From assembly GCA_025454315.1 (NCBI GenBank), contig JALOOP010000005.1:1-57976 (forward strand): 57,976 nucleotides of DNA, given 5' to 3'. The first letter of the stretch is position 1, and every line of letters begins with the position of its first letter. Positions 45,757 through 55,088 of this stretch are shown here, piece after piece. The stretch is from Oculatellaceae cyanobacterium Prado106 (GTDB taxonomy: Bacteria; Cyanobacteriota; Cyanobacteriia; Elainellales; Elainellaceae). Under the pieces are notes generated by a model. The model was given only the letters and a program-made list of their open reading frames with translations, had not been told where the DNA came from and did not search any database. The position numbers and the translations under genes are program-made.

Positions 45757-46686
45757 GTGAAACACATCTTACTGATTGGCAAGATGGGGCAGGTTGGTCA
45801 GGAACTCCAGAAGACCTTAGTCTCCCTCGGCAAAGTCACGGCGATGGGTCATGAAGAGTTAGATTTGACCCAACCAGAGCAAATCCGGATGGCGATCGGG
45901 CAGAATCAGCCAGATCTGGTGGTGAATGCCGCGGCTTATACTGCGGTGGATAAGGCGGAAAGTGAGCCGGAACTGGCTTGGACAATAAATGCTGAAGCTC
46001 CCAAGGTGATGGCGGAGGAGGCTCAACGTCTTGGCGCTGGGTTAATTCACATTTCCACGGACTATGTGTTTGATGGCAGGCAGAATACGCCTTACACCGA
46101 GACGGATGCCACGAACCCAGTTAGTGTATACGGACGAAGCAAGTTGGCGGGAGAGGTGGAAATCTCCCAGATCTATGCCCGGTCTCCAGAACTTTCCTAT
46201 GGGATTTTGCGGACAGCTTGGGTTTATGGCTGTTACGGGAAGGGAAATTTTGTGAAGACGATGCTGCGGTTGGGGGGCGATCGCGAGGAAGTCCGGGTGG
46301 TGGCTGATCAGGTTGGGTCGCCGACTTGGGCCGCAGAGATTGCAGGGGCGATCGCTGTCCTCTCGCAAAATGCCCTGGATCAAGTTCAGCAGCCTGAGTC
46401 GAACTTACCGATCGTCAACGGACTCTATCACTTTACTAACAGCGGGGTGGCCAGTTGGTATGACTTTGCTGTAGCCATCTTTGAAGAGGCACAGTTGTTA
46501 GGCTTTCCGCTCAAGTTAAAGACCGTAGTTCCTATTACCACCGCCGAATATCCGACCCCGGCGAAACGCCCCGCCTATTCAGTGCTGGCGAATCAAAAGA
46601 TTTCTACCCTCCTGAAGACACCCACTGCCCATTGGCGGCAGGCGCTCAGACTCATGCTCACTGAACTGCACACTGAACTGCACTAA
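45757..46686 (+). CDS. rfbD: dTDP-4-dehydrorhamnose reductase
   Basis: 309 residues with a GTG start. It is a short-chain dehydrogenase: MKHILLIGKMGQVGQELQKT (Rossmann loop), VNAAAYTAVDKAESE, HISTDYVFDGRQNTPYTETD, and the catalytic YGRSKLAGE (Tyr-x3-Lys). It reduces dTDP-4-keto-L-rhamnose to dTDP-L-rhamnose with NADPH. The rfbD-rfbA-rfbB genes follow each other with gaps of 9 and about 36 bp, so they form one operon; rfbC is not in the window. Confidence 0.95.
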   Translation: MKHILLIGKMGQVGQELQKTLVSLGKVTAMGHEELDLTQPEQIRMAIGQNQPDLVVNAAAYTAVDKAESEPELAWTINAEAPKVMAEEAQRLGAGLIHISTDYVFDGRQNTPYTETDATNPVSVYGRSKLAGEVEISQIYARSPELSYGILRTAWVYGCYGKGNFVKTMLRLGGDREEVRVVADQVGSPTWAAEIAGAIAVLSQNALDQVQQPESNLPIVNGLYHFTNSGVASWYDFAVAIFEEAQLLGFPLKLKTVVPITTAEYPTPAKRPAYSVLANQKISTLLKTPTAHWRQALRLMLTELHTELH

Positions 46687-46695
46687 CTAAAACCT

Positions 46696-47769
46696 ATGAA
46701 AGCAATCATCCTCTCTGGCGGTAAAGGCACTCGGTTACGTCCGCTGACCTATACCGGGGCAAAACAGCTTGTGCCCGTCGCCAACAAGCCCATTCTTTGG
46801 TATGGCATTGAATCGATTGTGGCGGCTGGCATTACAGAAATTGGCATTATTATCAGCCCTGAAACCGGAGAAGAGGTGAAAGCCCAAACGGGGGACGGCA
46901 GCCGTTTTGGTGCCCAGATTACCTATATCTTGCAGGAGCAACCCGCAGGGCTGGCTCATGCGGTGAAAATCGCCCAGCCTTTTCTAGGGGATTCTCCCTT
47001 TGTGATGTACCTGGGGGATAACCTGGTGCAGAGCGACCTTGACCTGTTTCTTCAACTTTTCCGAGAAAATAACCTGGATGCGTTGACCTTGCTCTGCCCA
47101 GTTGCCAATCCCAGTGCTTTTGGGGTGGCCAAAGTAGATGAAAATGGGAAGCTGCTGCAACTGGTGGAAAAACCCAAGGTGCCGCCTTCTAATTTGGCAC
47201 TGGTGGGCATTTATATCTTTGCGCCGACGATTCACGGGGCGATCGCCTCCATTCAACCTTCCGCTCGGGGTGAACTGGAAATCACCGATGCTATTCAAGC
47301 GTTGATTGAACAGCGCAAGGAAGTGGAGGCGCGGCAAATTCGCGGCTGGTGGCTGGACACCGGGAAAAAGGATGACCTGCTTGAAGCGAATCGGGTGATT
47401 TTGGATACTTGTCTGGTGCATTCTGTGGAGGGCGAGATTGATGACCAAAGCCAGATCATTGGCCGAGTCCAGATTGGCAAAGGCTCCAAGGTGACCAACT
47501 GTACGATTCGCGGCCCTGTGATTATTGGTGAGAATTGCCATCTAGAAAATTGTTTTATTGGCCCTTATACGAGCGTGGCGGATCAGGTGACGCTGATTGA
47601 GGCGGATTTGGAGCATAGTGTGATTCTGCAAGGGGCAAAGGTGGATGCGATTCATCATCGGATTGTGGACAGTGTAATTGGACAGCGGGCGCACTTGCGG
47701 GAAGCGCCGAGAAGACCCAAGGCACTGCGCTTCATGATTGGCGATGACTGCCAAATTGAGCTGAATTAA
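46696..47769 (+). CDS. rfbA: Glucose-1-phosphate thymidylyltransferase (long type)
   Basis: 357 residues: MKAIILSGGKGTRLRPLTYT, AKQLVPVANKPILWYGIESI, LGDNLVQSDLDLF (the metal-binding Asp) and WLDTGKKDDLLEANRVI. The length exceeds the 290 residues of enteric RmlA because of a C-terminal left-handed beta helix of hexapeptide repeats (about 250-335). That is the StrD-like or archaeal long form. It makes dTDP-glucose from dTTP and glucose-1-phosphate. Confidence 0.93.
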   Translation: MKAIILSGGKGTRLRPLTYTGAKQLVPVANKPILWYGIESIVAAGITEIGIIISPETGEEVKAQTGDGSRFGAQITYILQEQPAGLAHAVKIAQPFLGDSPFVMYLGDNLVQSDLDLFLQLFRENNLDALTLLCPVANPSAFGVAKVDENGKLLQLVEKPKVPPSNLALVGIYIFAPTIHGAIASIQPSARGELEITDAIQALIEQRKEVEARQIRGWWLDTGKKDDLLEANRVILDTCLVHSVEGEIDDQSQIIGRVQIGKGSKVTNCTIRGPVIIGENCHLENCFIGPYTSVADQVTLIEADLEHSVILQGAKVDAIHHRIVDSVIGQRAHLREAPRRPKALRFMIGDDCQIELN

Positions 47770-47805
47770 TCGACTTGAATTACTGGATATTGAGTGGATA
47801 TTTTT

Positions 47806-48876
47806 ATGTCTAGAACATCTCGAAATCTCCTGGTAACAGGGGGCGCTGGCTTTATTGGCTCGAATTTTGTCCATCACTGGTGTGGGCATTATCCGGGCGA
47901 TCGCGTCCTGGTGCTGGATGCGTTGACCTATGCGGGTAATCGCCAGAATTTGGCCAGTCTGGAGGGCAAGGCGAATCTGCGGTTTGTGCAGGGGGATATT
48001 GGCGATCGTCCCTTAGTGGATGGGCTGCTGCGGGAAGAGGCGATCGATACGGTCGTTCATTTTGCGGCGGAGTCCCATGTCGATCGCTCCATCCTCGGTC
48101 CGGGTGCTTTTGTCCAGACGAATGTGGTGGGAACCTTCACCTTGCTGGAAGCATTCCGGCAGCACTGGATGGCCAATGGGCAATCGGCAGAGTATCGCTT
48201 CCACCATATTTCCACTGACGAAGTCTACGGCAGCTTAGGGGCTGAAGATCCGGCCTTTAGCGAAACAACGCCCTATGCGCCGAACAGTCCCTACTCAGCA
48301 TCCAAGGCCGGGAGTGATCATTTAGTACGAGCCTACTACCATACTTATGGGCTACCGACTCTAATGACCAACTGTTCCAATAACTATGGGCCTTATCATT
48401 TTCCGGAGAAGCTGATTCCCTTGATGTGCATCAACATTCTCATGGGCAAGCCCCTGCCGGTTTATGGAGACGGGCAGAATGTGCGCGATTGGCTCTACGT
48501 GGGGGATCATTGTAGCGCTGTGGATGCGGTGATTCATCGGGGTACACCGGGTGAAACCTACAATGTGGGCGGCAATAACGAAGTCAAAAATCTTGACCTG
48601 GTTCATATGCTGTGTAATTTGATGGACGAGTTAGCGCCAGATCTGCCCGTGCGTCCGTCTAAAAAGCTGATTACCTTTGTCAAAGATCGACCTGGGCACG
48701 ATCGCCGTTACGCCATTGATGCCACCAAAATCCAAACCGAACTGGGCTGGACTCCAGCAGAGACGGTTGAAAAAGGATTACGTCGCACTGTGGAATGGTA
48801 TCTCAGTCATCAATCCTGGTGGCAACCGCTGCTCTCTGAAGAGTATCAAGCTTACTATCGTCAGGTTTATGCCTAG
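47806..48876 (+). CDS. rfbB: dTDP-glucose 4,6-dehydratase
   Basis: 356 residues from the ATG at 47806; a GTG at 47794 in frame would add four residues. The Rossmann motif is [18 protein letters not shown], then [28 protein letters not shown], the catalytic [12 protein letters not shown], and the substrate-binding [15 protein letters not shown]. It converts dTDP-glucose into dTDP-4-keto-6-deoxyglucose. A terminator follows at 48909-48953, so it ends the operon. Confidence 0.96.
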   Translation: MSRTSRNLLVTGGAGFIGSNFVHHWCGHYPGDRVLVLDALTYAGNRQNLASLEGKANLRFVQGDIGDRPLVDGLLREEAIDTVVHFAAESHVDRSILGPGAFVQTNVVGTFTLLEAFRQHWMANGQSAEYRFHHISTDEVYGSLGAEDPAFSETTPYAPNSPYSASKAGSDHLVRAYYHTYGLPTLMTNCSNNYGPYHFPEKLIPLMCINILMGKPLPVYGDGQNVRDWLYVGDHCSAVDAVIHRGTPGETYNVGGNNEVKNLDLVHMLCNLMDELAPDLPVRPSKKLITFVKDRPGHDRRYAIDATKIQTELGWTPAETVEKGLRRTVEWYLSHQSWWQPLLSEEYQAYYRQVYA

Positions 48877-48908
48877 GAATTAAACCCAGCAATGAAATAA
48901 GTTGCCAA

Positions 48909-48953
48909 AAAAGATGGGAGAAGTGGGTCATGCGCCTCACCTCTCCCATCTTT
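48909..48953 (+). terminator. Terminator after rfbB
   Basis: AAGATGGGAGA pairs with TCTCCCATCTT, with imperfect pairing of the inner AGTGGG and CCTCAC, followed by TCTTATG. It is 33 bp after the rfbB stop. Confidence 0.75.
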
Positions 48954-49385
48954 CTTATGCGCCTTTATTGGTTCGATAAATGGATGATTCAGATTGATGG
49001 GTGATCCATCTTTGACAGAATCTGAAGTGGAAAGCGGCCTGTGGAGCAGAGTTTTAGGCGGGGTTTAAGGGATTCGATTTTGCTCCGGTCTTTCAATATG
49101 TCTCTCCCCACATTTTGTTTGTGGCTTATTCCCGTGAAAGGCTTTTCTCAGAGGAGGGTAGCCCTCTTTTGTTGAGGGAGATGTTCCGCAATAACCTACT
49201 GCATAACCCGAATAAAATCCATCTAGACCTGTCGTAGAGGATACAGGATTTATCGACTTCTCTGTGATTAGACTTACAGTCCTTCTGTAAATCACCCAGA
49301 AAATTGATTGATTCTTTAAATAGGATTTTCAGAATCATAATCCTTGTATGAAAGGATTGAGTTGTCGGTTGATGCCGAATTTAAC

Positions 49386-49455
49386 TTCGAGACAGTCAAT
49401 TCGAGACAGTCAATTCGGGACAGTCAATTCGAGACAGTCAATTCGAGACAGTCAA
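49386..49455. repeat. 14-bp tandem repeat, five copies
   Basis: TTCGAGACAGTCAA is repeated five times head to tail (third copy TTCGGGACAGTCAA), 34 bp upstream of the next gene. Confidence 0.9.
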
Positions 49456-49489
49456 TCAAAGGCCAGTCCTATTCAGCAGCGCAGGAAAG

Positions 49490-50563
49490 ATGATTAAGGC
49501 AGAGAACTTCTGGAGATATTTTTATACTCAGTGGGATCGCCCCCAGTCCGATCCAATTCCGGGCTATAGCATCCTTATTCTGGTACCGGGTGATTTGCCG
49601 TTTTTCCTGAAGATTGCCTTAGAAACCTGTGCGGCTCAGCAGGCTGATCATTTAGTTGAAACCTTGATTATTCCTGATAATTGCTTATCTGCAGGGTTTA
49701 CTGAGCGCCTAGAGCTTTGGGGTAAAGACTATGCTGCTAGCCCGCTTCGGCTAGTGCCCCAAAAACCGCTTGAAAAGCTGTTTACTCGCTTCCACAAAAA
49801 TGCCCACAACAACTGCTGGATGCAGATGGTGCGGGGCATGAATGCTGTACAAACCGCTCATGCACTTTGGCATGATGTGGATCTGTTTATTAGTGAATCT
49901 GATTTTCTGAAAACGCATTATGAAACCTGTGTTTCGCAGCAGTATGACTGTTTAGGGGTGAGTCGGGCTTGGGACTCTTGGTTTGTGGCACGGGGGATTG
50001 AGCATATTGTGGGTACCTGGGAAACGATGTTTGATGTGAGTTGGGTGAAGCAGTTTCAGCCCTGGCAGCATCGGGGACATGACGAAACGGTGGAGGGAGA
50101 GCGGCACACGTTTGATATTAGTTTTTGGCCGCAGTATCAGACTCCTCCTGAGAAGGTGGGACGGCATCAGCAGGAGTGGGGTTTTATCCATTTCAACTAT
50201 GTCACGGGAACCTATCGACGGTTTCAGCAAACGCAAGGTGCTTTTGAAGACGACTCTTTTCGGATGCTGTTGGTCAGGCTGTTGATTGATGCTTATGATC
50301 CGTCTGATTGGCCGTATGAGGTGCCTCGGCTGGATCAACTGGTCAAAGGGCTGACGGACGCAGCTAGGCGGGTGACCTACCTGCAGCCCACGACTCATCT
50401 TCGCTACGCTCAGTTTCGGACGAAGCTGCATCAGCTTCTGGAGAGCGGACTTTTATCAGATGAGAGGGCTTCGGCGATCGCTAACGGGGTGCGGCCTTTT
50501 GATCAGGCGTTGGCTTGGTCGGGTAAGGCTGAGGTTCTTCGTGAACCGAGTGAAGTGGCTTGA
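49490..50563 (+). CDS. Glycosyltransferase-like protein of unknown family
   Basis: 357 residues with an ATG start. The first part looks like a GT-A nucleotide-binding fold: YSILILVPGDLPFFLKIALE, VETLIIPDNCLSAGF, and ALWHDVDLFISESDFLKTHY, where HDVD could be the DxD metal motif (about 126-131). The later part is rich in aromatic and His residues (WPQYQTPPEKVGRHQQEWGF) with no motif I recognise. No signal peptide or membrane helix. It lies between the rhamnose operon and a GT4, so a sugar-transfer role is likely, but this is inference. Confidence 0.6.
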   Translation: MIKAENFWRYFYTQWDRPQSDPIPGYSILILVPGDLPFFLKIALETCAAQQADHLVETLIIPDNCLSAGFTERLELWGKDYAASPLRLVPQKPLEKLFTRFHKNAHNNCWMQMVRGMNAVQTAHALWHDVDLFISESDFLKTHYETCVSQQYDCLGVSRAWDSWFVARGIEHIVGTWETMFDVSWVKQFQPWQHRGHDETVEGERHTFDISFWPQYQTPPEKVGRHQQEWGFIHFNYVTGTYRRFQQTQGAFEDDSFRMLLVRLLIDAYDPSDWPYEVPRLDQLVKGLTDAARRVTYLQPTTHLRYAQFRTKLHQLLESGLLSDERASAIANGVRPFDQALAWSGKAEVLREPSEVA

Positions 50564-50831
50564 GGCTATTTCTCATCGATTGCCTTGGGCAGAGAAGGGA
50601 GCCAAAACGACAATGAATGCCGCGAATGCCGCTTGAAATACGTTGACTTGGGAATACTGCACTTGTTGTCCCAGTCTGTGAAGCACAGGGGATGTGTTTC
50701 GCCTGGGATCTGTAAGGAGGTTCCGAAGTCTGGAAACTCATCGCTAGAAGCGCTGAGTGCTTGAGAAGCGCTGAGTTTCAGCATCGCGGTTTTGGGTTCT
50801 CTTAATGATTACAAGTTGAAGCAGGTGGGAT
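50564..50831. other. Short spacer before the GT4 gene
   Basis: No gene is seen and no clear terminator or promoter was recognised. Confidence 0.4.
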
Positions 50832-52181
50832 ATGACAGGGACGGAAACACGACTGAATGAGCGAGAAAACAACTCAGGTACGCCGAGAGTACGAGTGTTG
50901 TTATTGGCAGATTACTGTAATCCGGACTGGCCTTCTTTGCCAATTTTGGCCTATCGGTTTGCTTGTGCAATGTCTCAGTATGCAGATGTCACGGTGGTGA
51001 CTCAGATTCGGAATCAGCCGAATATTGATCGGGAGGGCATGGGCAGCGCGAGGGTGGTTTATATCGATACGGAATGGTTTGCAGGGCCGCTGTCTCGTTT
51101 GTCCTGGTTTATTCGGGGGGGGGAAAGCACGGGCTGGACGACCCAGATGGCGATGGAATATCCCAGTTATCTGGTGTTTGAGGCAGCAGTTTGGAAGCGT
51201 TTTAAGCAGGATTTGTTGGGTGGGCAGTTTGACCTGGTGCATCGGATTACGCCGATGTCGCCGACCTTGCCCAGTTTTATGGCGAAGCATTGTCCGGTGC
51301 CGTTTTTGATTGGGCCGTTGAATGGGGCTTTGCCCTGGCCGAAGGGGTTTCAGAGTGAGCTTTTGCGGGAGCGGGAGTGGCTGACCTACTTTAGAGGCGT
51401 GTCTAAGCACCTGCCTTTTTATCGTTCGACCTATCACCATGCGTCTGGCATTTTGGCGGCTCATGCCCACACGATTCAGGATTTACCGGCAGCGGATCAG
51501 CCGAAGGCGATTAACTTTCCGGATACGGGGTATGAACCGACGATGTTTTATCCGGTTGATCGCAGCGGGCGCGATCGCCTAACTATCCTATTTGCGGGTC
51601 GATTGGTGCCCTATAAGCTGCCAGAGGTGGTGGTCAAGGCATTTGCCAAGAGTGCGATTTTGCAGCAGCATCGCTTGGTGATTATTGGGGATGGGCCAGA
51701 ACGACCTCGGTTGGATCAGATTGTGGCGGAGCATCAGATCGATCATGCGGTTGAGTTTGTGAGTAGTGTGCCGTATGACGAGTTTCCAGCGGTGATGCAG
51801 CAGGCGGATATTTTTGCCTTTCCTTCGATTCGGGAGTTGGGCGGGGGCGTGGTGGTGGAGGCGATGGCTTCTGGGTTGGCTTGTGTGGTGGTGGACTATG
51901 GGGGACCGGGGGTGTTTATTGATGGCGATCGCGGGGTTAAAGTCCCGCTGGGTGACCAGGAGCAACTCGTGCAGAGTTATATAGCGGCGTTGGAAGAATT
52001 GGTGCAAAATCCTGAGCGGATTGCTCAGTTGGGGACAGCGGCGCATCAGCATGTGTTGAAGTATTATGCCTGGGAGTCTAAGATTCAAAAGATGCTGGAG
52101 GTATATGACTGGATGGTGGGGCGATCGCTCACTAAACCCGATTATTGGCAGCAGCCTTCTCTAGAAAAATCTTTGGTCTAA
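50832..52181 (+). CDS. Family 4 glycosyltransferase (GT-B fold)
   Basis: 449 residues. After a short polar head, the N-terminal Rossmann domain begins RVRVLLLADYCNPDWPSLPI. The C-terminal domain has RLTILFAGRLVPYKLPEVVV, LVIIGDGPERPRLDQIVAEH and the GT4 signature SIRELGGGVVVEAMASGLAC with the E-x7-E pair near 334-342. It is a retaining, metal-independent transferase using a nucleotide sugar. Neighbours suggest work on the same polysaccharide. A strong terminator follows. Confidence 0.93.
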   Translation: MTGTETRLNERENNSGTPRVRVLLLADYCNPDWPSLPILAYRFACAMSQYADVTVVTQIRNQPNIDREGMGSARVVYIDTEWFAGPLSRLSWFIRGGESTGWTTQMAMEYPSYLVFEAAVWKRFKQDLLGGQFDLVHRITPMSPTLPSFMAKHCPVPFLIGPLNGALPWPKGFQSELLREREWLTYFRGVSKHLPFYRSTYHHASGILAAHAHTIQDLPAADQPKAINFPDTGYEPTMFYPVDRSGRDRLTILFAGRLVPYKLPEVVVKAFAKSAILQQHRLVIIGDGPERPRLDQIVAEHQIDHAVEFVSSVPYDEFPAVMQQADIFAFPSIRELGGGVVVEAMASGLACVVVDYGGPGVFIDGDRGVKVPLGDQEQLVQSYIAALEELVQNPERIAQLGTAAHQHVLKYYAWESKIQKMLEVYDWMVGRSLTKPDYWQQPSLEKSLV

Positions 52182-52221
52182 TCGTTGGTCAATAGCATTC
52201 CGGTTTGATTGTTGTAATGTT

Positions 52222-52264
52222 GTTTGAAGGGAGAGGTGGGCTGCGCCTGCCTCTCCCTTCAAAC
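52222..52264 (+). terminator. Terminator after the GT4 gene
   Basis: GTTTGAAGGGAGAGG and CCTCTCCCTTCAAAC form a perfect 15-bp stem with a 13-base loop that can pair further inside. No long T-run follows. Confidence 0.8.
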
Positions 52265-52350
52265 GACATGTCGGATCGCTATAGTTAAGGGGTTGGGAGA
52301 TGTTAGCAAGTTGCGATGGGCAACAGAAGGGTGCCAAAATTATACGATTT

Positions 52351-52395
52351 AGAATTGCATGACCGGGAATTGCATGACTTGGAATTGCAATTTAA
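52351..52395. repeat. 15-bp tandem repeat, three copies
   Basis: AGAATTGCATGACCG, GGAATTGCATGACTT and GGAATTGCAATTTAA, then TGAATTAAGAAA/TGAATTAAGAAT (12-bp, two copies) up to about 52418, upstream of the GT2 gene. Confidence 0.8.
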
Positions 52396-52428
52396 TGAAT
52401 TAAGAAATGAATTAAGAATAGGCAGGAG

Positions 52429-53421
52429 ATGGGAATTTTGGTGCAGGTTGGACTGGTGGCGATCGGGCGAAATGAGGGGCAGCGACTGGAGGTTTGCCTG
52501 AAGTCTGCTCTAGGCAATTTTGCGCCGATTGTGTATGTGGATTCGGGTTCGACGGATGGGAGTGTGGGAATGGCGCGATCGCTGGGTATTGAAGTGGTCG
52601 AGCTAGACTTGTCGATTCCGTTTACAGCGGCACGGGCAAGGAACGAAGGATTTGCACGACTGCTGGAATTGTCTCCTGATCTGGAATTTGTTCAATTTGT
52701 GGATGGGGATTGTGAAGTGGTCAGCGACTGGCCGGAACAGGCGCAGGCAGCCCTGGAAGCATCTCCAGATTTGGCAGTGGTTTGTGGTCGCCGACGGGAG
52801 CGGTATCCGGAGCAGTCGATTTATAATCGGCTGTGTGATTTGGAGTGGGATACGCCGGTGGGCGAAGCGGATGCCTGTGGGGGCGACTCGATGATGCGGG
52901 TGGCGGCGTTTCAGCAGGCGCAGGGGTTTAATCCGAGTTTGATTGCGGGGGAAGAGCCGGAGTTGTGTCTGCGGATGCGGCGGCAGGGCTGGAAGATTCT
53001 GCGACTGGATGCGGAGATGACGCTGCATGATGCCAATATGATGCAGTTTGGCCAGTGGTGGAAGCGGGTTTTGCGGGCGGGTCATGCCTATGCGGAGGGA
53101 GCCTGGTTGCATGGGCGTGATGGCGATCGCCACTGGGTCAAGGAATCCAGGAGTATCTGGCTGTGGGGATTCGTGATTCCGCTGGTTGCCGTGGCGTTTG
53201 CTGGGTTGACCCGAGGGTTTAGCCTGTTGCTGTTGCTGGGGTATGCCTGGATGGTTTACCGGATTTATCAGTATGGGCAGCAGCGGGGATGGAAATCACA
53301 GGATGCGCTGCTCTATGCGGTTTCCTGTATGGTGGGGAAGTTTCCGAATTTGATGGGGCAGTTGAGATTTCATAAAAATCGATTGCTGGGGCAACAGAAT
53401 CGCCTGATCGAATATAAATAA
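52429..53421 (+). CDS. Family 2 glycosyltransferase with C-terminal membrane helices
   Basis: 330 residues. GT-A motifs: VGLVAIGRNEGQRLEVCLKS, IVYVDSGSTDGSVGMA, VQFVDGDCEVV (DxD, about 92-94), and GGDSMMRVAAFQQAQGFNPS with the acceptor acidic segment AGEEPELCLRMRRQGW. One or two hydrophobic helices follow (WLWGFVIPLVAVAFAGLTRG, LLLLLGYAWMVY). It probably adds a sugar to a membrane-bound acceptor. Tandem 15-bp repeats (52351-52395) lie just upstream. A hairpin terminator follows 22 bp after the stop. Confidence 0.9.
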   Translation: MGILVQVGLVAIGRNEGQRLEVCLKSALGNFAPIVYVDSGSTDGSVGMARSLGIEVVELDLSIPFTAARARNEGFARLLELSPDLEFVQFVDGDCEVVSDWPEQAQAALEASPDLAVVCGRRRERYPEQSIYNRLCDLEWDTPVGEADACGGDSMMRVAAFQQAQGFNPSLIAGEEPELCLRMRRQGWKILRLDAEMTLHDANMMQFGQWWKRVLRAGHAYAEGAWLHGRDGDRHWVKESRSIWLWGFVIPLVAVAFAGLTRGFSLLLLLGYAWMVYRIYQYGQQRGWKSQDALLYAVSCMVGKFPNLMGQLRFHKNRLLGQQNRLIEYK

Positions 53422-53443
53422 TGGGTTGTGTTCAAGTGCGTTT

Positions 53444-53480
53444 GAGGGGCAATGCAGAGTCTGCATTGCCCCTCCATTGT
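53444..53480 (+). terminator. Terminator after the GT2 gene
   Basis: GAGGGGCAATGCA and TGCATTGCCCCTC form a perfect 13-bp stem with a five-base loop, followed by CATTGTTTTA. Confidence 0.85.
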
Positions 53481-53735
53481 TTTATGGAACTGTTTTATGG
53501 CGCTGTTTCATGGAACGCAGCTTTATGTGGAAAATCTAGTGGTGTTCTTCCGTGGCGTTCTACTGAGCAACCGGGTTGCATTTGTCAAGCTAAGCAGATA
53601 GAAAATTGATGATTGTGCTGGGATTGGATGAAGGATGATGCATCCTGTGAATTAGGTCTAAAGAATCCTCGGGGATTTCCGGAGGTATGCTCAGATCCAC
53701 TGAGGATTGAAGGAGAAGTCCTTTTTCGATCTGAT

Positions 53736-54050
53736 ATGGTTCCTATTATTTATCCTGGCTATTTACGATTGATTCATCGACAGGGCGTGTCTTGGAAGTT
53801 TAAGCAAGAGCGCATCTTTTTTAACCCGAGTGATGTGCAGGTGCCTTTTAATCCGGAAGATCGAGAACTGCGCTATGGGTTGACTCGGGATGCGATCGCC
53901 ATCTCCCTTTTTAGAATCAACGGCGGCAAACCGGGGTATTATCTGGCGAATTTGCGCGATCGCGAGTATTACTACTGTGGTGCGGAGTGGCAGGATGTGC
54001 GATCGAAGCTGTTGGAGTTGGGGATTGGGCGGGCTGATCCAGTGGGATAG
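53736..54050 (+). CDS. Cyanobacterial protein of unknown function
   Basis: 104 residues from the ATG at 53736; the frame opens at an ATG at 53613, adding 41 low-quality residues. The chosen frame reads MVPIIYPGYLRLIHRQGVSW, then KFKQERIFFNPSDVQVPFNP, RELRYGLTRDAIAISLFRIN and GYYLANLRDREYYYCG. It is rich in Tyr, Arg and aromatic residues and looks like a compact beta-rich soluble domain. No motif is recognised. The upstream AAGGAGAAG at 53710-53718 is 18 bases from the chosen start, so the start is uncertain. Confidence 0.55.
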   Translation: MVPIIYPGYLRLIHRQGVSWKFKQERIFFNPSDVQVPFNPEDRELRYGLTRDAIAISLFRINGGKPGYYLANLRDREYYYCGAEWQDVRSKLLELGIGRADPVG

Positions 54051-54199
54051 TGGGGAGTGGGGAGTAGGGAGTGGGGAGTGGGGAGTAGGGAATCGGACGA
54101 GGCGGAGTATTCTTGCTGATTTCTCCGAGTCATGATGTTGGTTGATTCTGAGGAGATTCTTCAGATCGCTGCTCGAAGACAATTCTAAAAACAATACTA

Positions 54200-54246
54200 A
54201 AAAGAGACAGGATGAAGGCTGGAAGTGCCCTCATCCTGTCTCTTTT
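54200..54246. terminator. Bidirectional terminator before psaJ
   Basis: AAAAGAGACAGGATGA and TCATCCTGTCTCTTTT form a perfect 16-bp stem with a 15-base loop. A/T ends give U-runs on both strands. It separates the unknown gene from convergent psaJ. Confidence 0.9.
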
Positions 54247-54289
54247 ATTTGATTAAGGTATGTCAAAAGTTTGGATGCTTATTGAATCC

Positions 54290-54412
54290 TTAGGGGTGGA
54301 ACAGGAGGTCGGGGAAGAAGCGGTTGAATTCGATAAGAATTCCGGCGGTGATGAACATCCAAGCCGTTGCCAGAACGGGAGCGGTGGACAAATATTTCAA
54401 AAAGTACTGCAT
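54290..54412 (-). CDS. psaJ: Photosystem I reaction centre subunit IX
   Basis: 40 residues, too short for most gene finders: [20 protein letters not shown] followed by [20 protein letters not shown] and a TAA stop. This is the single-helix PsaJ protein, which stabilises PsaF on the luminal/outer edge of photosystem I. It begins about 200 bp downstream of the psaF stop, the usual psaF-psaJ order. Confidence 0.95.
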   Translation of the reverse strand: MQYFLKYLSTAPVLATAWMFITAGILIEFNRFFPDLLFHP

Positions 54413-54608
54413 AGAAATACTCCAGGGTTAGCCGTTTGCTTTGGGGCTGATGAGAACCGTGCAAAGCTGATTGGACAAGAGAGTTTTGGACAAAGGATTG
54501 AGCAAGAGGCGATGAATTTGGCTCTGAGCTTTCTTTTGCTCCTTGGCTGCAAAGGAAAGGAGCAGAGACAAATTCATCGGAGGTTTGCTGAAAGGATTGG
54601 CTAAGGGG

Positions 54609-55088
54609 CTAGCGGGGTGAAACGGTGATTTCGTTATCTTTGGCAGTGAGTTTGCCAGTGGTGAGTTCACCGAATGCAGCTAGGGGCCAAGCGAATCCAG
54701 AGATCATGTACTTGATGGCGCGGGGCACATCGATGATGATTTCCTTCATTTCGGGGTCTTTTTCAGCCCGGACGGAAATCAGGTAGGCGCGACCCACCCA
54801 GCCGATCCAGCCTGCAATGTACAGGAAGAGGATGCCGGGAATGGTAAATTCGCCAACATGGCTCCAGCGACCATCCACGATCAGGTGGGGGAGGCCGTCG
54901 GTGCCGCAGAGGGCTTTGGAATAGGATTCAAAACGAGCTTTCGCTTGGGGCGTTTTGGCGTTCGCAGCACGCTGCACAAAAGCTTTGGTTTCTCCGCAGG
55001 GGGTGAGTCCTGCGACATCAGCGGACGCAGGAGGGGCGAAGTTACACCAGAGGCAAAGGAGCAGGATTAGAGCAAACAATCTTCGCAT
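54609..55088 (-). CDS. psaF: Photosystem I reaction centre subunit III
   Basis: 159 residues. A luminal-targeting signal peptide ([20 protein letters not shown], cleavage after ASA) precedes [20 protein letters not shown], then the conserved [20 protein letters not shown] and a membrane helix [20 protein letters not shown], ending in a second hydrophobic stretch ([20 protein letters not shown]). PsaF docks near plastocyanin/cytochrome c6 at the luminal face of photosystem I. It and psaJ form one unit; tsaD next to it is a known cyanobacterial neighbourhood. Confidence 0.97.
   Translation of the reverse strand: MRRLFALILLLCLWCNFAPPASADVAGLTPCGETKAFVQRAANAKTPQAKARFESYSKALCGTDGLPHLIVDGRWSHVGEFTIPGILFLYIAGWIGWVGRAYLISVRAEKDPEMKEIIIDVPRAIKYMISGFAWPLAAFGELTTGKLTAKDNEITVSPR

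Larger units (their letters stand above)
48877..49489. other. Non-coding region with terminator and tandem repeat
   Basis: No gene is trusted; short minus frames at 49065-49338 have no recognisable content. It holds the rfbB terminator and the 14-bp tandem array at 49386-49455. Confidence 0.55.

Noticed and set aside
49065-49338. Small minus-strand genes in the rfbB-downstream space
   Set aside because: Two overlapping frames of 70-76 codons show no ribosome-binding site, no hydrophobic core pattern and no motif.
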